Part shown: piece by piece, positions 15,948-24,799 of the stretch
Position numbering within the stretch: the stretch's first letter is position 1
Layout of the letters: every line of letters begins with the position of its first letter
Source: Chloroflexota bacterium
GTDB lineage: Bacteria > Chloroflexota > Dehalococcoidia > Lucifugimonadales > UBA3495
Assembly (NCBI GenBank): GCA_009840175.1
Contig: VXOI01000230.1
Span: 1-50,795, forward strand
Length of the DNA stretch: 50,795 nucleotides
Reading direction: 5' to 3'
The notes under the pieces: generated by a model
What the model was told of the DNA's origin: nothing
The model's input: the letters and a program-made list of their open reading frames with translations, nothing else
Database searches by the model: none
Program-made: the position numbers and the translations under genes

Positions 15948-17347
15948 TCTACGGTCTCCGGATGTTCCTCGTCATCGGCATCGTTACGTTTATCGCAGGC
16001 TCGGCGTTGGTAGGACTCAGCACGTCAATGAATCAGGTCATCAGCTTCCGCCTGGTGCAGGGCATCGGCAGCGGCATGATAATGACCTGCAGTTACGTGT
16101 CCATCGCAGACCTGTTCCGGCCTGAAGACAGGGGGAAGTTCCTTGGCGTCCTGGGTGCCCTTTACGCGGTGGCGACCGTGGTGGGGCCAGTGATGGGCGC
16201 GTTCGTTGCCGAGTGGCTCTCCTGGTACTGGGTGTTCCTGATTATCGCGTTGGCCGGTGTGCCGGCCCTGGCGCTTACGGTGCGGTTTTATCCGAGACCG
16301 AACTCCCTGCCGCCACAGCGGGAATTGGACTATCCGGGCATGGCGGCATTGGTTCTAGCGGTAGCTCCGGTAGCCTTGGCGCTGTCGTCGATAGGCGTCT
16401 TGTACGCCTGGGATGCGAGAGAGACCATCGGCCTGCTGGCCTTCGGAGCCGCGATGGCAGCGCTCTTCGTGGTGATTGAGTTCAGGTCAAGTTCGCCGAT
16501 CATGCCCCTGAGGATCTACCGGAATCGGACGGTGGCCGTCGCCGTGGTCGTGACGCTGCTGACCAGCGTAAGCCTTCACGGATTCGTGCTGTTCCTGCCG
16601 CTGTATTTTCATGCGGCGCTGGGAGTTTCCGTAACCCCAGCCGGCACGATGTTGGCGCCAATGCTGCTGGGGATGGTGCTGGGAGCGATTCTGGCCGGCC
16701 AGCTGCTCTCCCGGGCGGGGAGCCACTACCGGATGCAGTTGCTGGTCAGTACCGCGCTGATGGCGGCGGGCATGTACCTCTTTTCCACCCTGAGCGAGGG
16801 CGGTGGCTTTGCCCAGAGTAGGCCGATTCTATACAGTCAGATATATCTCGTGATCACGGCGCTGGGGTTCGGAGGCGTCGTAGCCACTCTTTCCGTGGCT
16901 GTGCAGAACGCAGCCTCGTTCCAGTTCGTGGGGGTTGCGACGGCGGCGCTGCAATTCTGCCGCTCCCTGGGCGGGATGGTGGGCCTGGCGGCAACAGGCG
17001 GTGTAATGGTGCAGAGCTTCCGCTCCGGAACGGATGTGACGGTCCCCGATAACGTAAGGTCAGCCCTCCCGGAAGGGCTGCTGGAATCGGTGAAAGAGGA
17101 CCCCCAGGCGCTGCTGGATCCGGCGACGGCCCAGACGCTGCGGGAAGCGATTGTCGAGACCGGCGCCGGGGATGTTACGGTGGCGGACGGCCTGTTGAAC
17201 TCGCTCAACCTGGCTCTTACGGAGGCGCTGAGCGACGTGTTCACCGTGCTGTGGGTTGCGGTGGCGCTGTCTTTCCTGGTCGCATTGTTCCTCAACATGC
17301 GCCCGGCGAAACTCAACGGCGACAGCGGACTTGAGGCTGGGATTTAA
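15948..17347 (+). pseudogene. MFS drug transporter (EmrB/QacA, DHA2 type), 5' end removed by the insertion sequence
   Basis: The reading frame runs directly out of the insertion-sequence boundary as L-Y-G-L-R-M-F-L-V-I-G. This is the end of MFS motif A (D-x-Y-G-R-R-x) plus the start of the third membrane helix. The first two helices and the start codon are missing, and no matching N-terminal sequence exists left of the insertion sequence. The rest (roughly 11-12 membrane segments with motif C-like GPVMGAFVAEW, and the long extracellular loop typical of 14-helix transporters near the end) is intact. An ATG at 15962 could start a shortened protein, but it would lack the gating motif. Confidence 0.8.
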
Positions 17348-17757
17348 CTGAATTGATCCGCCCAGTGCCCTTTTCAGCTGCCCTCCGGTTCCTTATGACC
17401 CAGGTTACAGCAGCCCTGGTATCACTGCCCGCCGAATTCTAGGGTAGTTACCGTACTGCCTGTGATACCACCGGTGTCGCCACAAGGCACGCGGTATCAG
17501 GCTCGCACAATCCAAATCGCGAAGGAAAGCCACGGCAACGACCAGGACATCAACTCGAATCCGGCCCACTCCAGCATTTCCTCCATCAGATTGGGACACG
17601 AAACCAGCCGGATCGGGCCGCTGGTGGGCAAAACGGCCCGTCCTGGGGTCGCGTTCCGTAACCTTGCCAGATAACAGTCCGCGGGCGAACAGGTCCTAGG
17701 GTGCGGATTTTCACCCTCACACCGGCCCTCTCCCTCAAGGGAGAGGGAGTTAGGAGG
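17348..17757. other. 410-base stretch without a supported gene
   Basis: Only short frames without family features occur here. A nine-base inverted repeat (TGGTATCAC 17417-17425, GTGATACCA 17462-17470, 36-base loop) could form a hairpin after the MFS remnant. The right end holds REP-like copy 3. Composition is less GC-rich than the genes on either side, consistent with decayed sequence near the insertion sequence. Confidence 0.5.
17709..17752. repeat. REP-like palindromic repeat, copy 3
   Basis: The lead-in CACCCTCACACCGG is followed by perfect ten-base arms CCCTCTCCCT (17726-17735) and AGGGAGAGGG (17738-17747). It lies just beyond the ftsK stop, where it may also act as a transcription end. 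Confidence 0.75.
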
Positions 17758-20028
17758 TTAGCGAGGAGTCAGGTAGCCCTCTTCCTCCAGTTCCTCCAGG
17801 ATTTCCTCGGCGCGGTTGCCGCCGACTTTCAGGCGGCGTTGCAGGATCGAGACGCTGAGGTTGGGGTTGCGGGCGGCCAGGTCTCGCGCCTGGTCCATCT
17901 GGCTGGCGTCCAGGCCCAGGGCTTCGGCTTCTTCGTCGTCCTCGCTGGCAAGCAGGTTGATGGGAGCGACCGGAGGCCCTTCCTGCTCCTGCCAGAACTT
18001 GACCAGGGCTTCAACTTCCTCGTCGTAGACCAGCGCGCCCTGCATCCTCTGGGCCTTGGGCGACTCCTTGTGCAGTATCAGCGCATCGCCCTTGCCCATC
18101 AGCTTCTCGGCCCCCGCGGAGTCCAGGATAACGCGGGAGTCCACCTGGCCGGACACTGCGAAGGCGCAGCGGGCCGGGACGTTGGCCTTCAGCAGCCCAG
18201 TGACCACGTTAACCGAGGGGCGCTGCGTCGCCAGCAGCAGGTGGATGCCGGCGGCGCGGCCCAACTGGGCGAGGCGCACCAGGTTCTGCTCCACCTCGAA
18301 ACCGGCGACCATCATCAGGTCGGCCAGCTCGTCCACTATCAGCACGAGGAAGGGCATCTTCTCTCCGGAACGCCCGTTGTACGCCTCGATGTTGCGGACG
18401 CCCAGCTCTTCCATCTGCTTGTAGCGGCGTATCATCTCGCGGTTGAGTCCCTTCAGGGCGTCGGTCACTTCCTCGGCTTCCACTATCACCGGCTGAACCA
18501 GGTGGGGTATGCCGTTGAAGGGCGTCAGCTCGACGCGCTTGGGGTCCACCATCAGGAGGCGGAGCTGTTCCGGCGTCTTGGTCAGCAGGAAGGAGGCGAT
18601 GATAGAGTTTATCTGAACGCTCTTGCCGCTGCCGGTGGCGCCGGCGATGAGCATATGGGGCAGGGAGGCCAGGTCGAGAGCCACGGGCGCGCCGCCGGTG
18701 TCCTGGCCCATGGCGATGGGCAGTCCGCCCTTGCTTGCAGTCTTGCGGAACTCGCCGGTCTCCAGCACAGCCCGCAGATGCACCTTGGTGGGTGTCGGAA
18801 CCGGCACCTCCAGCCCCACCAGCGCCGTGCCCGGAATGGGGGCTTCGACCCGCAGGTAGGGTGTCATAAGGGCCAGGGCCAGGTCTTTCTCGCGGCTGGT
18901 GATGCTCTGCACCTTGACGCGGCTGCGTTCCTGTCCGCCCTCTTTGTTTTCCCCGCCGCGCTTCGCCACCCAGCCGGGCGACAGACCGAACTGCACCACC
19001 CGGGGGCCGGCCTTGATGTCGGTCACCTCCACCCGCACGCCCTGGTCGGCCAGCGCCTCCTCCACCTTCTTTCCCATTTCCCGCAACGCTTCCTGCGATG
19101 CCTCCATGGATTCCGGCGGGGCCAGCGTTTCCACCGACGGGAGCCGCCAGACAGGCCCGGTAGGCCCGGCCGGAGGCGCAGGGGGCGCAAAAGTGGAAGG
19201 AGCGGACTCCCAGGGCGGGGCGTACCCGTTGTCGTATTCAATCTCAGGGTCAGGAGCCGTTGCGTTGTTCCAGATATCGGCTATGGTATTGGAGCCGTCC
19301 GGTTCGATCTCGATTGGCTGAGCTACGATGGTTCTTTCTTCGATTTGATTGCGAACGGCCTCGGCTTCCGCTTGCTCTGCGCGTCTTTGGGCGCGTATCT
19401 CCTGTCGGCGGGCGCGGCCTTCCTTGGCCCTGTCCATAACGCCGTCGAAAGCGGATGCGGCGCGACGGATGCCCAGATACGTGTAGACTGCGGCCAGTAC
19501 CAGCCAGCGCCAGGCACGGGCAAGCCCGCGAGAGTACAGTGGCCCGGCGGCGCGGGGGTACAGCGCCAGCGGGACCAACGCGACGATGGCCAGCATCTTT
19601 GCCAACCCCAGGGGGAGCCCGTCATCTATAAAAAGCCGGGGCCCGCCGACGGCTATGCCCCATAGCCCTCCCATAGTCGCCTCTTCCAATAATCCGTCGG
19701 AGGGAGAGAAATAGGACAGTACGCCAATGGAGAGGGCAACCGCTGCGGCGGCAACAGCCCACCGCCGCCAGTAGCGGAACAAAGACCGTGGGGCGTACCG
19801 CAGGGTGAAGACGGCGGCAATGACCCAGAGGCCCACCGGAGCCCAGCCGTAGCCCAATGCCTGCCAGGTCCATTCGCGAACATCGGGGGAGATGTAGAAG
19901 AATGCTGCGGCGACGATGGCCACGGCGGCCACCACCAGGGCGTCAATGAACAGCCAGGGGCCGCTGGGGAGCGCATCGGTGAAGGATGGGGGGGAGCCAG
20001 ATTGCCCCTTCGGGACGGTAGCGGCCAC
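17758..20028 (-). CDS. ftsK: FtsK/SpoIIIE DNA translocase
   Basis: A 756-residue membrane-anchored motor that moves chromosome ends during division. It has four to five N-terminal membrane helices (~30-180), a Pro/Ala-rich linker (~270-300), an alpha domain, and the RecA-like motor with Walker A GATGSGKSVQ and Walker B FLVLIVDELADLM. The C-terminal gamma winged-helix domain (SVSILQRRLKVGGNRAEEILEEL region) reads KOPS-type DNA signals in known FtsK. Length and domain order are normal. It is the last gene of the minus-strand run behind rnj, with a REP-like repeat between them. Confidence 0.95.
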   Translation of the reverse strand: MAATVPKGQSGSPPSFTDALPSGPWLFIDALVVAAVAIVAAAFFYISPDVREWTWQALGYGWAPVGLWVIAAVFTLRYAPRSLFRYWRRWAVAAAAVALSIGVLSYFSPSDGLLEEATMGGLWGIAVGGPRLFIDDGLPLGLAKMLAIVALVPLALYPRAAGPLYSRGLARAWRWLVLAAVYTYLGIRRAASAFDGVMDRAKEGRARRQEIRAQRRAEQAEAEAVRNQIEERTIVAQPIEIEPDGSNTIADIWNNATAPDPEIEYDNGYAPPWESAPSTFAPPAPPAGPTGPVWRLPSVETLAPPESMEASQEALREMGKKVEEALADQGVRVEVTDIKAGPRVVQFGLSPGWVAKRGGENKEGGQERSRVKVQSITSREKDLALALMTPYLRVEAPIPGTALVGLEVPVPTPTKVHLRAVLETGEFRKTASKGGLPIAMGQDTGGAPVALDLASLPHMLIAGATGSGKSVQINSIIASFLLTKTPEQLRLLMVDPKRVELTPFNGIPHLVQPVIVEAEEVTDALKGLNREMIRRYKQMEELGVRNIEAYNGRSGEKMPFLVLIVDELADLMMVAGFEVEQNLVRLAQLGRAAGIHLLLATQRPSVNVVTGLLKANVPARCAFAVSGQVDSRVILDSAGAEKLMGKGDALILHKESPKAQRMQGALVYDEEVEALVKFWQEQEGPPVAPINLLASEDDEEAEALGLDASQMDQARDLAARNPNLSVSILQRRLKVGGNRAEEILEELEEEGYLTPR

Positions 20029-20099
20029 GGCAAGCCTCCTGCCAGCGGAATTTCGGCGGCAACCGGAGGCCGGGTTGCTATATTCCCTTTCCCAAAAAC

Positions 20100-20135
20100 G
20101 CCCTCACCCTGACCCTCTCCCTTTGGGAGAGGGAA
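20100..20135. repeat. REP-like palindromic repeat, copy 4
   Basis: The lead-in GCCCTCACCCTGA is followed by CCCTCTCCC (20113-20121) and GGGAGAGGG (20125-20133) with a three-base TTT loop. It lies between rnj and ftsK. Confidence 0.72.
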
Positions 20136-20142
20136 CTTTGTT

Positions 20143-21801
20143 TCACACCTCGGTTACCACCGGAATTATCATAGGCGATCTGCGAGTGGCGTTAGCTATG
20201 AAGCTGCGGGCAGTTTCGCGCACTTTGCGCCTCAGCTCGTCGTTGTTGGGCGGCGGGCCGCCGTTGGCGGAAAGCTCCGTCACCAGGTGCTCGCCCAGTT
20301 CCTGGAAGAGTTGCCCGGTTTCCCCCTCTTCCATGAACCCGCTGGCTACGGTTAGGGGCTGCGCCGTAGGCGCACGGCTGTCCTGCGCAATGGTCACCAC
20401 CACTACGACAACGCCGTCTTTGGAGAGGCTGCGCCGCTGGGACAGCACCGGGCTTTGCGTGTCCCGGCGTGAGATGCCGTCGAGGTAGATGGGGCCAGTG
20501 TTGATGCGCTCCACGGTTTCGGCGCTCTCTCGGCTCAATTCCAGCACGTCTCCGTCTTCCAGCACGAAGATGCCGTCCTTCCCCACGCCCATGTCCCAGG
20601 CGATTTGCGCATGGGCGTTGAGATGGCGGTACTCCCCGTGTACCGGCACGAAGTACCGGGGCTTGACCAGGCTCAACACCAGTTTCAGTTCCTCCTGGCT
20701 GGCGTGGCCGTGTACGTGCACCGTGGCGATGCGGTCGTAGAGTACACGCGCGCCCTGGCGCAGCAGGTTGTCTATGGTGCGGCTGACCGGCAGCTCGTTA
20801 CCCGGAATCGGGGTGGCGCTGATTACCACCGTGTCGCCGGGCATTATCTTCACGTCGCGGTGCCCCTCGTTGGCGATGCGCACCAGCGCGGAGGTGGGTT
20901 CTCCCTGGCTGCCGGTGGTCAGCAGCACTACCTGTTCCGGCGGCAGGTTGCGCGTGGCGTGCATCGGCAGCAGGATGCCGGGCGGCAGGCGCAGGTAGCC
21001 GAGGTCGGAGGCGACATTGACGTTGTCCACCATGCTGCGCCCGACGATGCTGACCTTGCGCCCGTGACGCTCGGCGGCGTCCACCACCTGCTGCACCCGG
21101 GAGACCAGCGAGGCGAAGGTGGCGACCATCACCCGCCCCGGGGCTTCGCCGATGGCTCGGTCCAGGGCCTCGCCTACCACTTGCTCCGACGGCGTGTAGC
21201 CCGGCACTTCGGCGTAGGTGGAGTCGGACAGCAGCAGCAGCACGCCATCATCGCCGTACTTGGCCAGGGCCGTGAGATCTATGGTGCGCCCATCCACCGG
21301 GGTGTGGTCTATCTTGAAGTCGCCGGTGTGTATCACCATTCCCAGCGGGGTATTGATGGCGATGCCCATGGCGTCGGGGATGCTGTGGCAGACGCGGAAC
21401 CAGCGGGCGGCGAAGTGCTGGCCGAACTGGTATGGCACTCCGGGGTCTATGGGAGTGGACGTAAACCCCCGGCTGGCGCGGCGTTCCTTGAGCTTGGCGG
21501 AAATCATCCCGTGGGCCAGCCGGGGCGCGAACACGTCCGTCGGCAACTGGGGCAGGACGAAAGGGAGCGCTCCGATGTGGTCCTCATGCCCGTGGGTGAT
21601 CAGGATGCCGCGAACCCGGTCGGCCCGCTCCACGAGGTAGGAAACGTCGGGGATGATGAGGTCAACGCCCAGCATCCCTTCCTCCGGGAACTGGACGCCG
21701 CAGTCAACGATGATGATGTCGTCGGCGTATTCGAGGGCCATCATGTTCTTGCCGATTTCCCCTAGCCCTCCCAGGGGTATGATGCGAAGTTTTTCAGCCA
21801 A
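20143..21801 (-). CDS. rnj: ribonuclease J
   Basis: A 552-residue metallo-beta-lactamase/beta-CASP RNase. The zinc-binding motif is THGHEDHIGALP (H70, H72, D74, H75), with later HTGDFKID and the beta-CASP motifs, ending in the small C-terminal domain typical of RNase J. RNase J degrades and matures mRNA and rRNA with 5'-3' exonuclease and endonuclease activity, in bacteria that often lack RNase E. The 5' side is separated from udg by a palindromic element with long inverted repeats. Confidence 0.95.
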   Translation of the reverse strand: MAEKLRIIPLGGLGEIGKNMMALEYADDIIIVDCGVQFPEEGMLGVDLIIPDVSYLVERADRVRGILITHGHEDHIGALPFVLPQLPTDVFAPRLAHGMISAKLKERRASRGFTSTPIDPGVPYQFGQHFAARWFRVCHSIPDAMGIAINTPLGMVIHTGDFKIDHTPVDGRTIDLTALAKYGDDGVLLLLSDSTYAEVPGYTPSEQVVGEALDRAIGEAPGRVMVATFASLVSRVQQVVDAAERHGRKVSIVGRSMVDNVNVASDLGYLRLPPGILLPMHATRNLPPEQVVLLTTGSQGEPTSALVRIANEGHRDVKIMPGDTVVISATPIPGNELPVSRTIDNLLRQGARVLYDRIATVHVHGHASQEELKLVLSLVKPRYFVPVHGEYRHLNAHAQIAWDMGVGKDGIFVLEDGDVLELSRESAETVERINTGPIYLDGISRRDTQSPVLSQRRSLSKDGVVVVVVTIAQDSRAPTAQPLTVASGFMEEGETGQLFQELGEHLVTELSANGGPPPNNDELRRKVRETARSFIANATRRSPMIIPVVTEV

Positions 21802-21828
21802 TTTGGGTTTCGTTCCTCTCTTAATTCT

Positions 21829-21910
21829 TTGTCTGAATCAGGATTAAAGGATTCGCAGGATGAGAAAAATCTTGAAAATCATTCCATCCTGAAAATCCTG
21901 ATTCAGACAA
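21829..21910. repeat. 82-bp inverted-repeat element A (GTCTGAA ends)
   Basis: Perfect 17-bp terminal inverted repeats (TTGTCTGAATCAGGATT at 21829-21845 and its complement at 21894-21910) flank an AT-rich core that itself has partial pairing (AAAATCTTGAAAATCATT). It lies between udg and rnj. A related element with the same GTCTGAA tips lies at 47286-47378, so this looks like a MITE-like or mobile palindromic family. Confidence 0.75.
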
Positions 21911-21925
21911 TTGTGTTATCAGCGC

Positions 21926-22669
21926 TTAAAGCAGCGAAAGCTGTTGCGGGTCATCATTTCTTCCGGGAGGTTCCGGGGCCGGGGCATCTGCCGGTTCCTC
22001 GGTGGCATTGCCGGGGGGCTTGGGAGGCGGAGCGGCGGGAGCGCCGAAGATGTTCAATTGTTCCGCAGGCGGCCCCTTGGGCGCTTCGCCCTCCGGTTCC
22101 GGCGCAATTGTCTCGGGCAGCGTGTCGGCCTCGAGGATGTCGGCGATGGCGCGGAAGTCTTCCACCAGCGTTTTGCGCAGTTCGGGGCGGCGCAGGGCTG
22201 CCGCAGGGTGAAGCACCGGGAAAATGTGCCGTCCATCCTTTTCTCGCAATTTGCCCCGCGCGCGGGTGATGCTCTCGCCGGGGAAGAAACGGCCCAGAGA
22301 AAAGCGCCCAAGAGTAACAATCAGCTTCGGGTCAATCAGTTCAATCTGGCGGTCCAGGTACTTCTTGCAGGCTGCGATTTCTGAAGGTTCCGGGTCCCGG
22401 TTGTCCGGCGGGCGGCACTTCACCATGTTGGCGATAAACACGTCGTTGCGGTTGGTGCCTATGGAGGCCAGCAGACCCTCCAGCAGTTGCCCGGCGGGGC
22501 CTACGAAGGGACGCCCCTGACGGTCTTCATGGAAGCCGGGCCCTTCGCCGATGAACATCAACTCTGCCCACGGACTGCCCTCGCCGGGGACTGCGTTGGT
22601 ACGGCCCCGGTGCAACGGACAATCGGCGCAATCGCGAACTGCCTGCGCAACCTCCTCCAGGCTGTCCAT
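21926..22669 (-). CDS. udg: uracil-DNA glycosylase, family 4 (iron-sulfur type)
   Basis: A 247-residue DNA-repair enzyme that removes uracil from DNA. The four Cys ligands of the 4Fe-4S cluster are C14, C17 (RDCADCPL), C85 (VKCRPPDNR) and C101 (AACKKYL). The active-site motif is GEGPGFHEDRQGRPFVGPAG, and the second motif is the HPAAALRRP segment. The enzyme core ends near residue 185; a 60-residue Pro/Ala/Glu-rich tail follows. It lies in the same direction as acpP and rnj, but REP copy 5 separates it from acpP. Confidence 0.93.
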   Translation of the reverse strand: MDSLEEVAQAVRDCADCPLHRGRTNAVPGEGSPWAELMFIGEGPGFHEDRQGRPFVGPAGQLLEGLLASIGTNRNDVFIANMVKCRPPDNRDPEPSEIAACKKYLDRQIELIDPKLIVTLGRFSLGRFFPGESITRARGKLREKDGRHIFPVLHPAAALRRPELRKTLVEDFRAIADILEADTLPETIAPEPEGEAPKGPPAEQLNIFGAPAAPPPKPPGNATEEPADAPAPEPPGRNDDPQQLSLL

Positions 22670-22690
22670 GGCCTAGCTGCCTCCGGCTCG

Positions 22691-22730
22691 ACACCCTCAC
22701 CATAACTCTCTCTAAGAGGGAGGGGAGATT
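22691..22730. repeat. REP-like repeat, degenerate copy 5
   Basis: The lead-in ACACCCTCACCATAA is followed by imperfect arms (CTCTCTCT / AGAGGGAG with mismatches) and a short T-containing stretch. It lies just after the acpP stop codon. Confidence 0.55.
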
Positions 22731-23006
22731 TTAGGAAAGGGGCGACTCAGCGTCTTCGATTCCGCGGCCCTTCAGATAAGCCACCGCATCGCCTACTGTG
22801 GCGATGTTGCCGGCGTCTTCGTCAGGAATTTCCAATGGGTGTTCCTCACTGGAAAACTCTTCCTCAAAGGCCATGATGAGTTCCACCAAATCAAGGGAAT
22901 CGGCATTCAGGTCTTCGACGAAAGAGGAACTTTCCTCGACGTCGTCTTCACCTACTCCCAGCTTGTCTACAACAATGTCTTTGACCCGCTCGTATATCGT
23001 GGGCAA
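22731..23006 (-). CDS. acpP: acyl carrier protein
   Basis: A 91-residue acidic four-helix protein. The phosphopantetheine attachment site is Ser37 in the D-S-L motif of [13 protein letters not shown], with the second helix LIMAFEEEF as in classic AcpP. It carries growing acyl chains during fatty-acid synthesis. The C-terminus is about 12 residues longer than E. coli ACP. The gene begins three bases after the nusB stop, and fabD lies one gene upstream, so it belongs to a small fatty-acid operon. Confidence 0.95.
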   Translation of the reverse strand: MPTIYERVKDIVVDKLGVGEDDVEESSSFVEDLNADSLDLVELIMAFEEEFSSEEHPLEIPDEDAGNIATVGDAVAYLKGRGIEDAESPLS

Positions 23007-23009
23007 CGT

Positions 23010-23495
23010 TCAACTCCCTTTAGACGCAGGTTCGGCTACGGGCAGTTCTCCAGACTCCAAGCCGGCCATTATGGAACCGAGGACTCCATTGACGAACCTG
23101 GCGGAGCTGTCGCTGCCGAACACCTTGGCCATCTCCACCGCCTCGTCAACCGCCGTTTTGCGGGGAGTGGCCGGATTATGCAAAAGTTCAAAGATGGCGA
23201 TACGCAGGATGTTGCGGTCAACAATGGGTAACTGAGGCACCGGCCAAGCTGGAGCGTAGCGCCCGATGAGGCCGTCAAGACTGGGCCAGTGGTCGCAAAC
23301 TCCCAGGTGCAGACGCTCGGCCAACCGCATTATGGAGCCTTCGAATTCTTCATCCATCCACCCGTAGTCGGGGCTGCTTTTCCGGGCGCGCCCGTCTCCA
23401 GTGCTGGTGACGTCGGTGGCGAACAGGGACTGCAACGCAACGGTTCTCGCTGTGCGTCTGGGGTCAATATCCTTACGGGCGGGGGACTTGACCAT
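23010..23495 (-). CDS. nusB: transcription antitermination factor NusB
   Basis: A 161-residue all-helical NusB. The N-terminal RRTARTVALQSLFATDV matches the family's R-x-x-A-x-Q-x-L-(F/Y) motif. The C-terminal half has the usual VDRNILRIAIFELLH and KTAVDEAVEMAKVFGSDSSARFVNGVLGS region. With NusE it forms the boxA-binding complex that lets RNA polymerase finish rRNA operons. A place between fabD and acpP is unusual but compatible with one transcript; the gap to fabD is about 60 bases. Confidence 0.94.
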   Translation of the reverse strand: MVKSPARKDIDPRRTARTVALQSLFATDVTSTGDGRARKSSPDYGWMDEEFEGSIMRLAERLHLGVCDHWPSLDGLIGRYAPAWPVPQLPIVDRNILRIAIFELLHNPATPRKTAVDEAVEMAKVFGSDSSARFVNGVLGSIMAGLESGELPVAEPASKGS

Positions 23496-23554
23496 GTAAC
23501 TCGGCCCCCTCCGGCAGGCTCAGGGCAGGCCCGGATATTTCAGGGTGGTTCAGT

Positions 23555-24505
23555 CTATGGGGCGGGCCAGTTTTCCGCCAGTTTGCGGATGGAATCGGGG
23601 TCGGCAACTGCCGACACTTCCACACCCCGGTCAATTCGCTTGATCAGACCTGCCAGCACCCCGCCCGCGCCGAACTCGACAAAGTGGCTGATGCCGGAGT
23701 CAATCATAGTACGCACCGAGTCTTTCCATTGGACGCACCGGCAGAGGCCGCTGACCAGTTCGGCGCGGACTTCCGCACTGGTGGTCAGGGAGCGGCAATC
23801 GCAGTTGGCGACAATAGGGACCCGAGGCTCCCGCAGGTGCAGGGATTCCAGTTCTGCGGACAGCCCTTCCTCGGCTTCGGACATCAGCGAGGAGTGGAAC
23901 GCCCCGCTTACCGGCAGGGGCACGGCCTTGCGGGCGCCCCGTGCATTGGCCAGGTCAACGGCGTGAGCGATGGCCATCCGGTCGCCGCTGATGACAATCT
24001 GGTTGTCGGTGTTGATGTTGGCCAGTTCCACGCCGGTTTCGGCGCAAATCTGGTCAAAAGCCAACTCGTCCAGCCCCAGTATGGCTGCCATTGCCCCGGG
24101 ACGGTTGACAGAGGCCTGGTTCATCAACTCGCCCCTCCGCCGGACCAGGCGGACGGCATCCGAGAAGTCCAGAACGCCGGCGGCAACCAGGGCGGTGTAC
24201 TCACCCAGACTGTGGCCGGCAACGGCCCCGACGTCGGCAACCTGGGAGCCGCCCGTTTCGCGCCAGGCGCGCCAGGCGGCGATGCTCACGGTCATTATGG
24301 CAGGCTGGGAATTGACGGTGTTTTGAAGCTCCCCGGCCGGCCCTTCAAATATCATTCGGGATAATGGGAACCCCAGACTGTCGTCCGCTTCCTCAAAGGT
24401 CTCACGAGCAGCTCCAGATGATTCCAGAAGAGCAACGCCCATGCCCACCTTCTGCGACCCTTGCCCTGGGAACACATAAGCCCGGTCTTTAAGTGCTGTC
24501 GTAAT
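23555..24505 (-). CDS. fabD: malonyl-CoA:ACP transacylase, probable ATT start
   Basis: FabD moves malonate from CoA to ACP. The oxyanion motif FPGQGSQ is at the N-terminus, the nucleophile Ser is in GHSLGEYTAL, the Arg follows in the RRRGELM segment, and the catalytic His is in SGAFHSSL. The family needs about ten residues before FPGQGSQ. The only standard start here (GTG at 24475) falls directly on that motif. In frame ten codons earlier lies ATT (24505-24503), eight bases after a perfect AAGGAGGT. I therefore propose a rare ATT start giving (M)TTALKDRAYVFPGQG. Confidence 0.85.
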   Translation of the reverse strand: MTTALKDRAYVFPGQGSQKVGMGVALLESSGAARETFEEADDSLGFPLSRMIFEGPAGELQNTVNSQPAIMTVSIAAWRAWRETGGSQVADVGAVAGHSLGEYTALVAAGVLDFSDAVRLVRRRGELMNQASVNRPGAMAAILGLDELAFDQICAETGVELANINTDNQIVISGDRMAIAHAVDLANARGARKAVPLPVSGAFHSSLMSEAEEGLSAELESLHLREPRVPIVANCDCRSLTTSAEVRAELVSGLCRCVQWKDSVRTMIDSGISHFVEFGAGGVLAGLIKRIDRGVEVSAVADPDSIRKLAENWPAP

Positions 24506-24530
24506 TTTAGCTACCTCCTTGAGGAGGAAA
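24506..24530 (-). promoter_or_regulatory. Shine-Dalgarno of fabD sequestered in a hairpin
   Basis: In the mRNA, CCTCC-TCAA-GGAGG (24527-24514) forms a five-pair hairpin with a four-base loop that covers the ribosome binding site AAGGAGGT. Together with the rare start codon this would hold fabD translation low or make it conditional. Confidence 0.5.
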
Positions 24531-24555
24531 CCGATGAGGGATTCCTTTCTGAACG

Positions 24556-24584
24556 ATTTTAATTATTTTGCAAAAATAATGCAA
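24556..24584 (-). promoter_or_regulatory. fabD promoter with palindromic spacer
   Basis: TTGCAT (24584-24579) and TAAAAT (24561-24556) are separated by exactly 17 bases. The spacer is the near-palindrome ATTATTTTTGCAAAATAAT, with eight-base arms, which would suit a dimeric repressor bound between the two boxes. It is a sharply AT-rich island in GC-rich surroundings, about 50 bases before the proposed fabD start. Confidence 0.65.
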
Positions 24585-24728
24585 TGAGAGAAAGTCTGCG
24601 TGTTGTGACGAAAAACCTTCATTGACGGCTGCGTACACTCTCCGGTTTGTTGCTGAACTCACTGCATTACCCGGCACGTCCCATTGCACAACACACTGCA
24701 TCCGCTGCACATTTGACATAACTTTACG

Positions 24729-24758
24729 CGCCCCCCTGGATTCCAGGGAAGGGGGCGT
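24729..24758 (-). terminator. GC-rich hairpin after rpmF, possible terminator
   Basis: CGCCCCC-CTGGA and TCCAG-GGAAGGGGGCG pair into a long GC-rich stem roughly 45 bases beyond the rpmF stop. There is no strong U-run after it, so it may be a weak terminator or another repeat. Confidence 0.45.
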
Positions 24759-24799
24759 CGAGGCGCAATGAGTAAAAGGGTAGCATCTACAGGGCCTGG

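Noticed and set aside
17701-19665. A 654-codon open frame on the plus strand
   Set aside because: It is antisense to ftsK, whose Walker motifs and gamma domain are certain.
24507-24719. A 70-codon minus-strand frame before fabD
   Set aside because: It covers the fabD promoter and ribosome site, has no ribosome site of its own and no family features.
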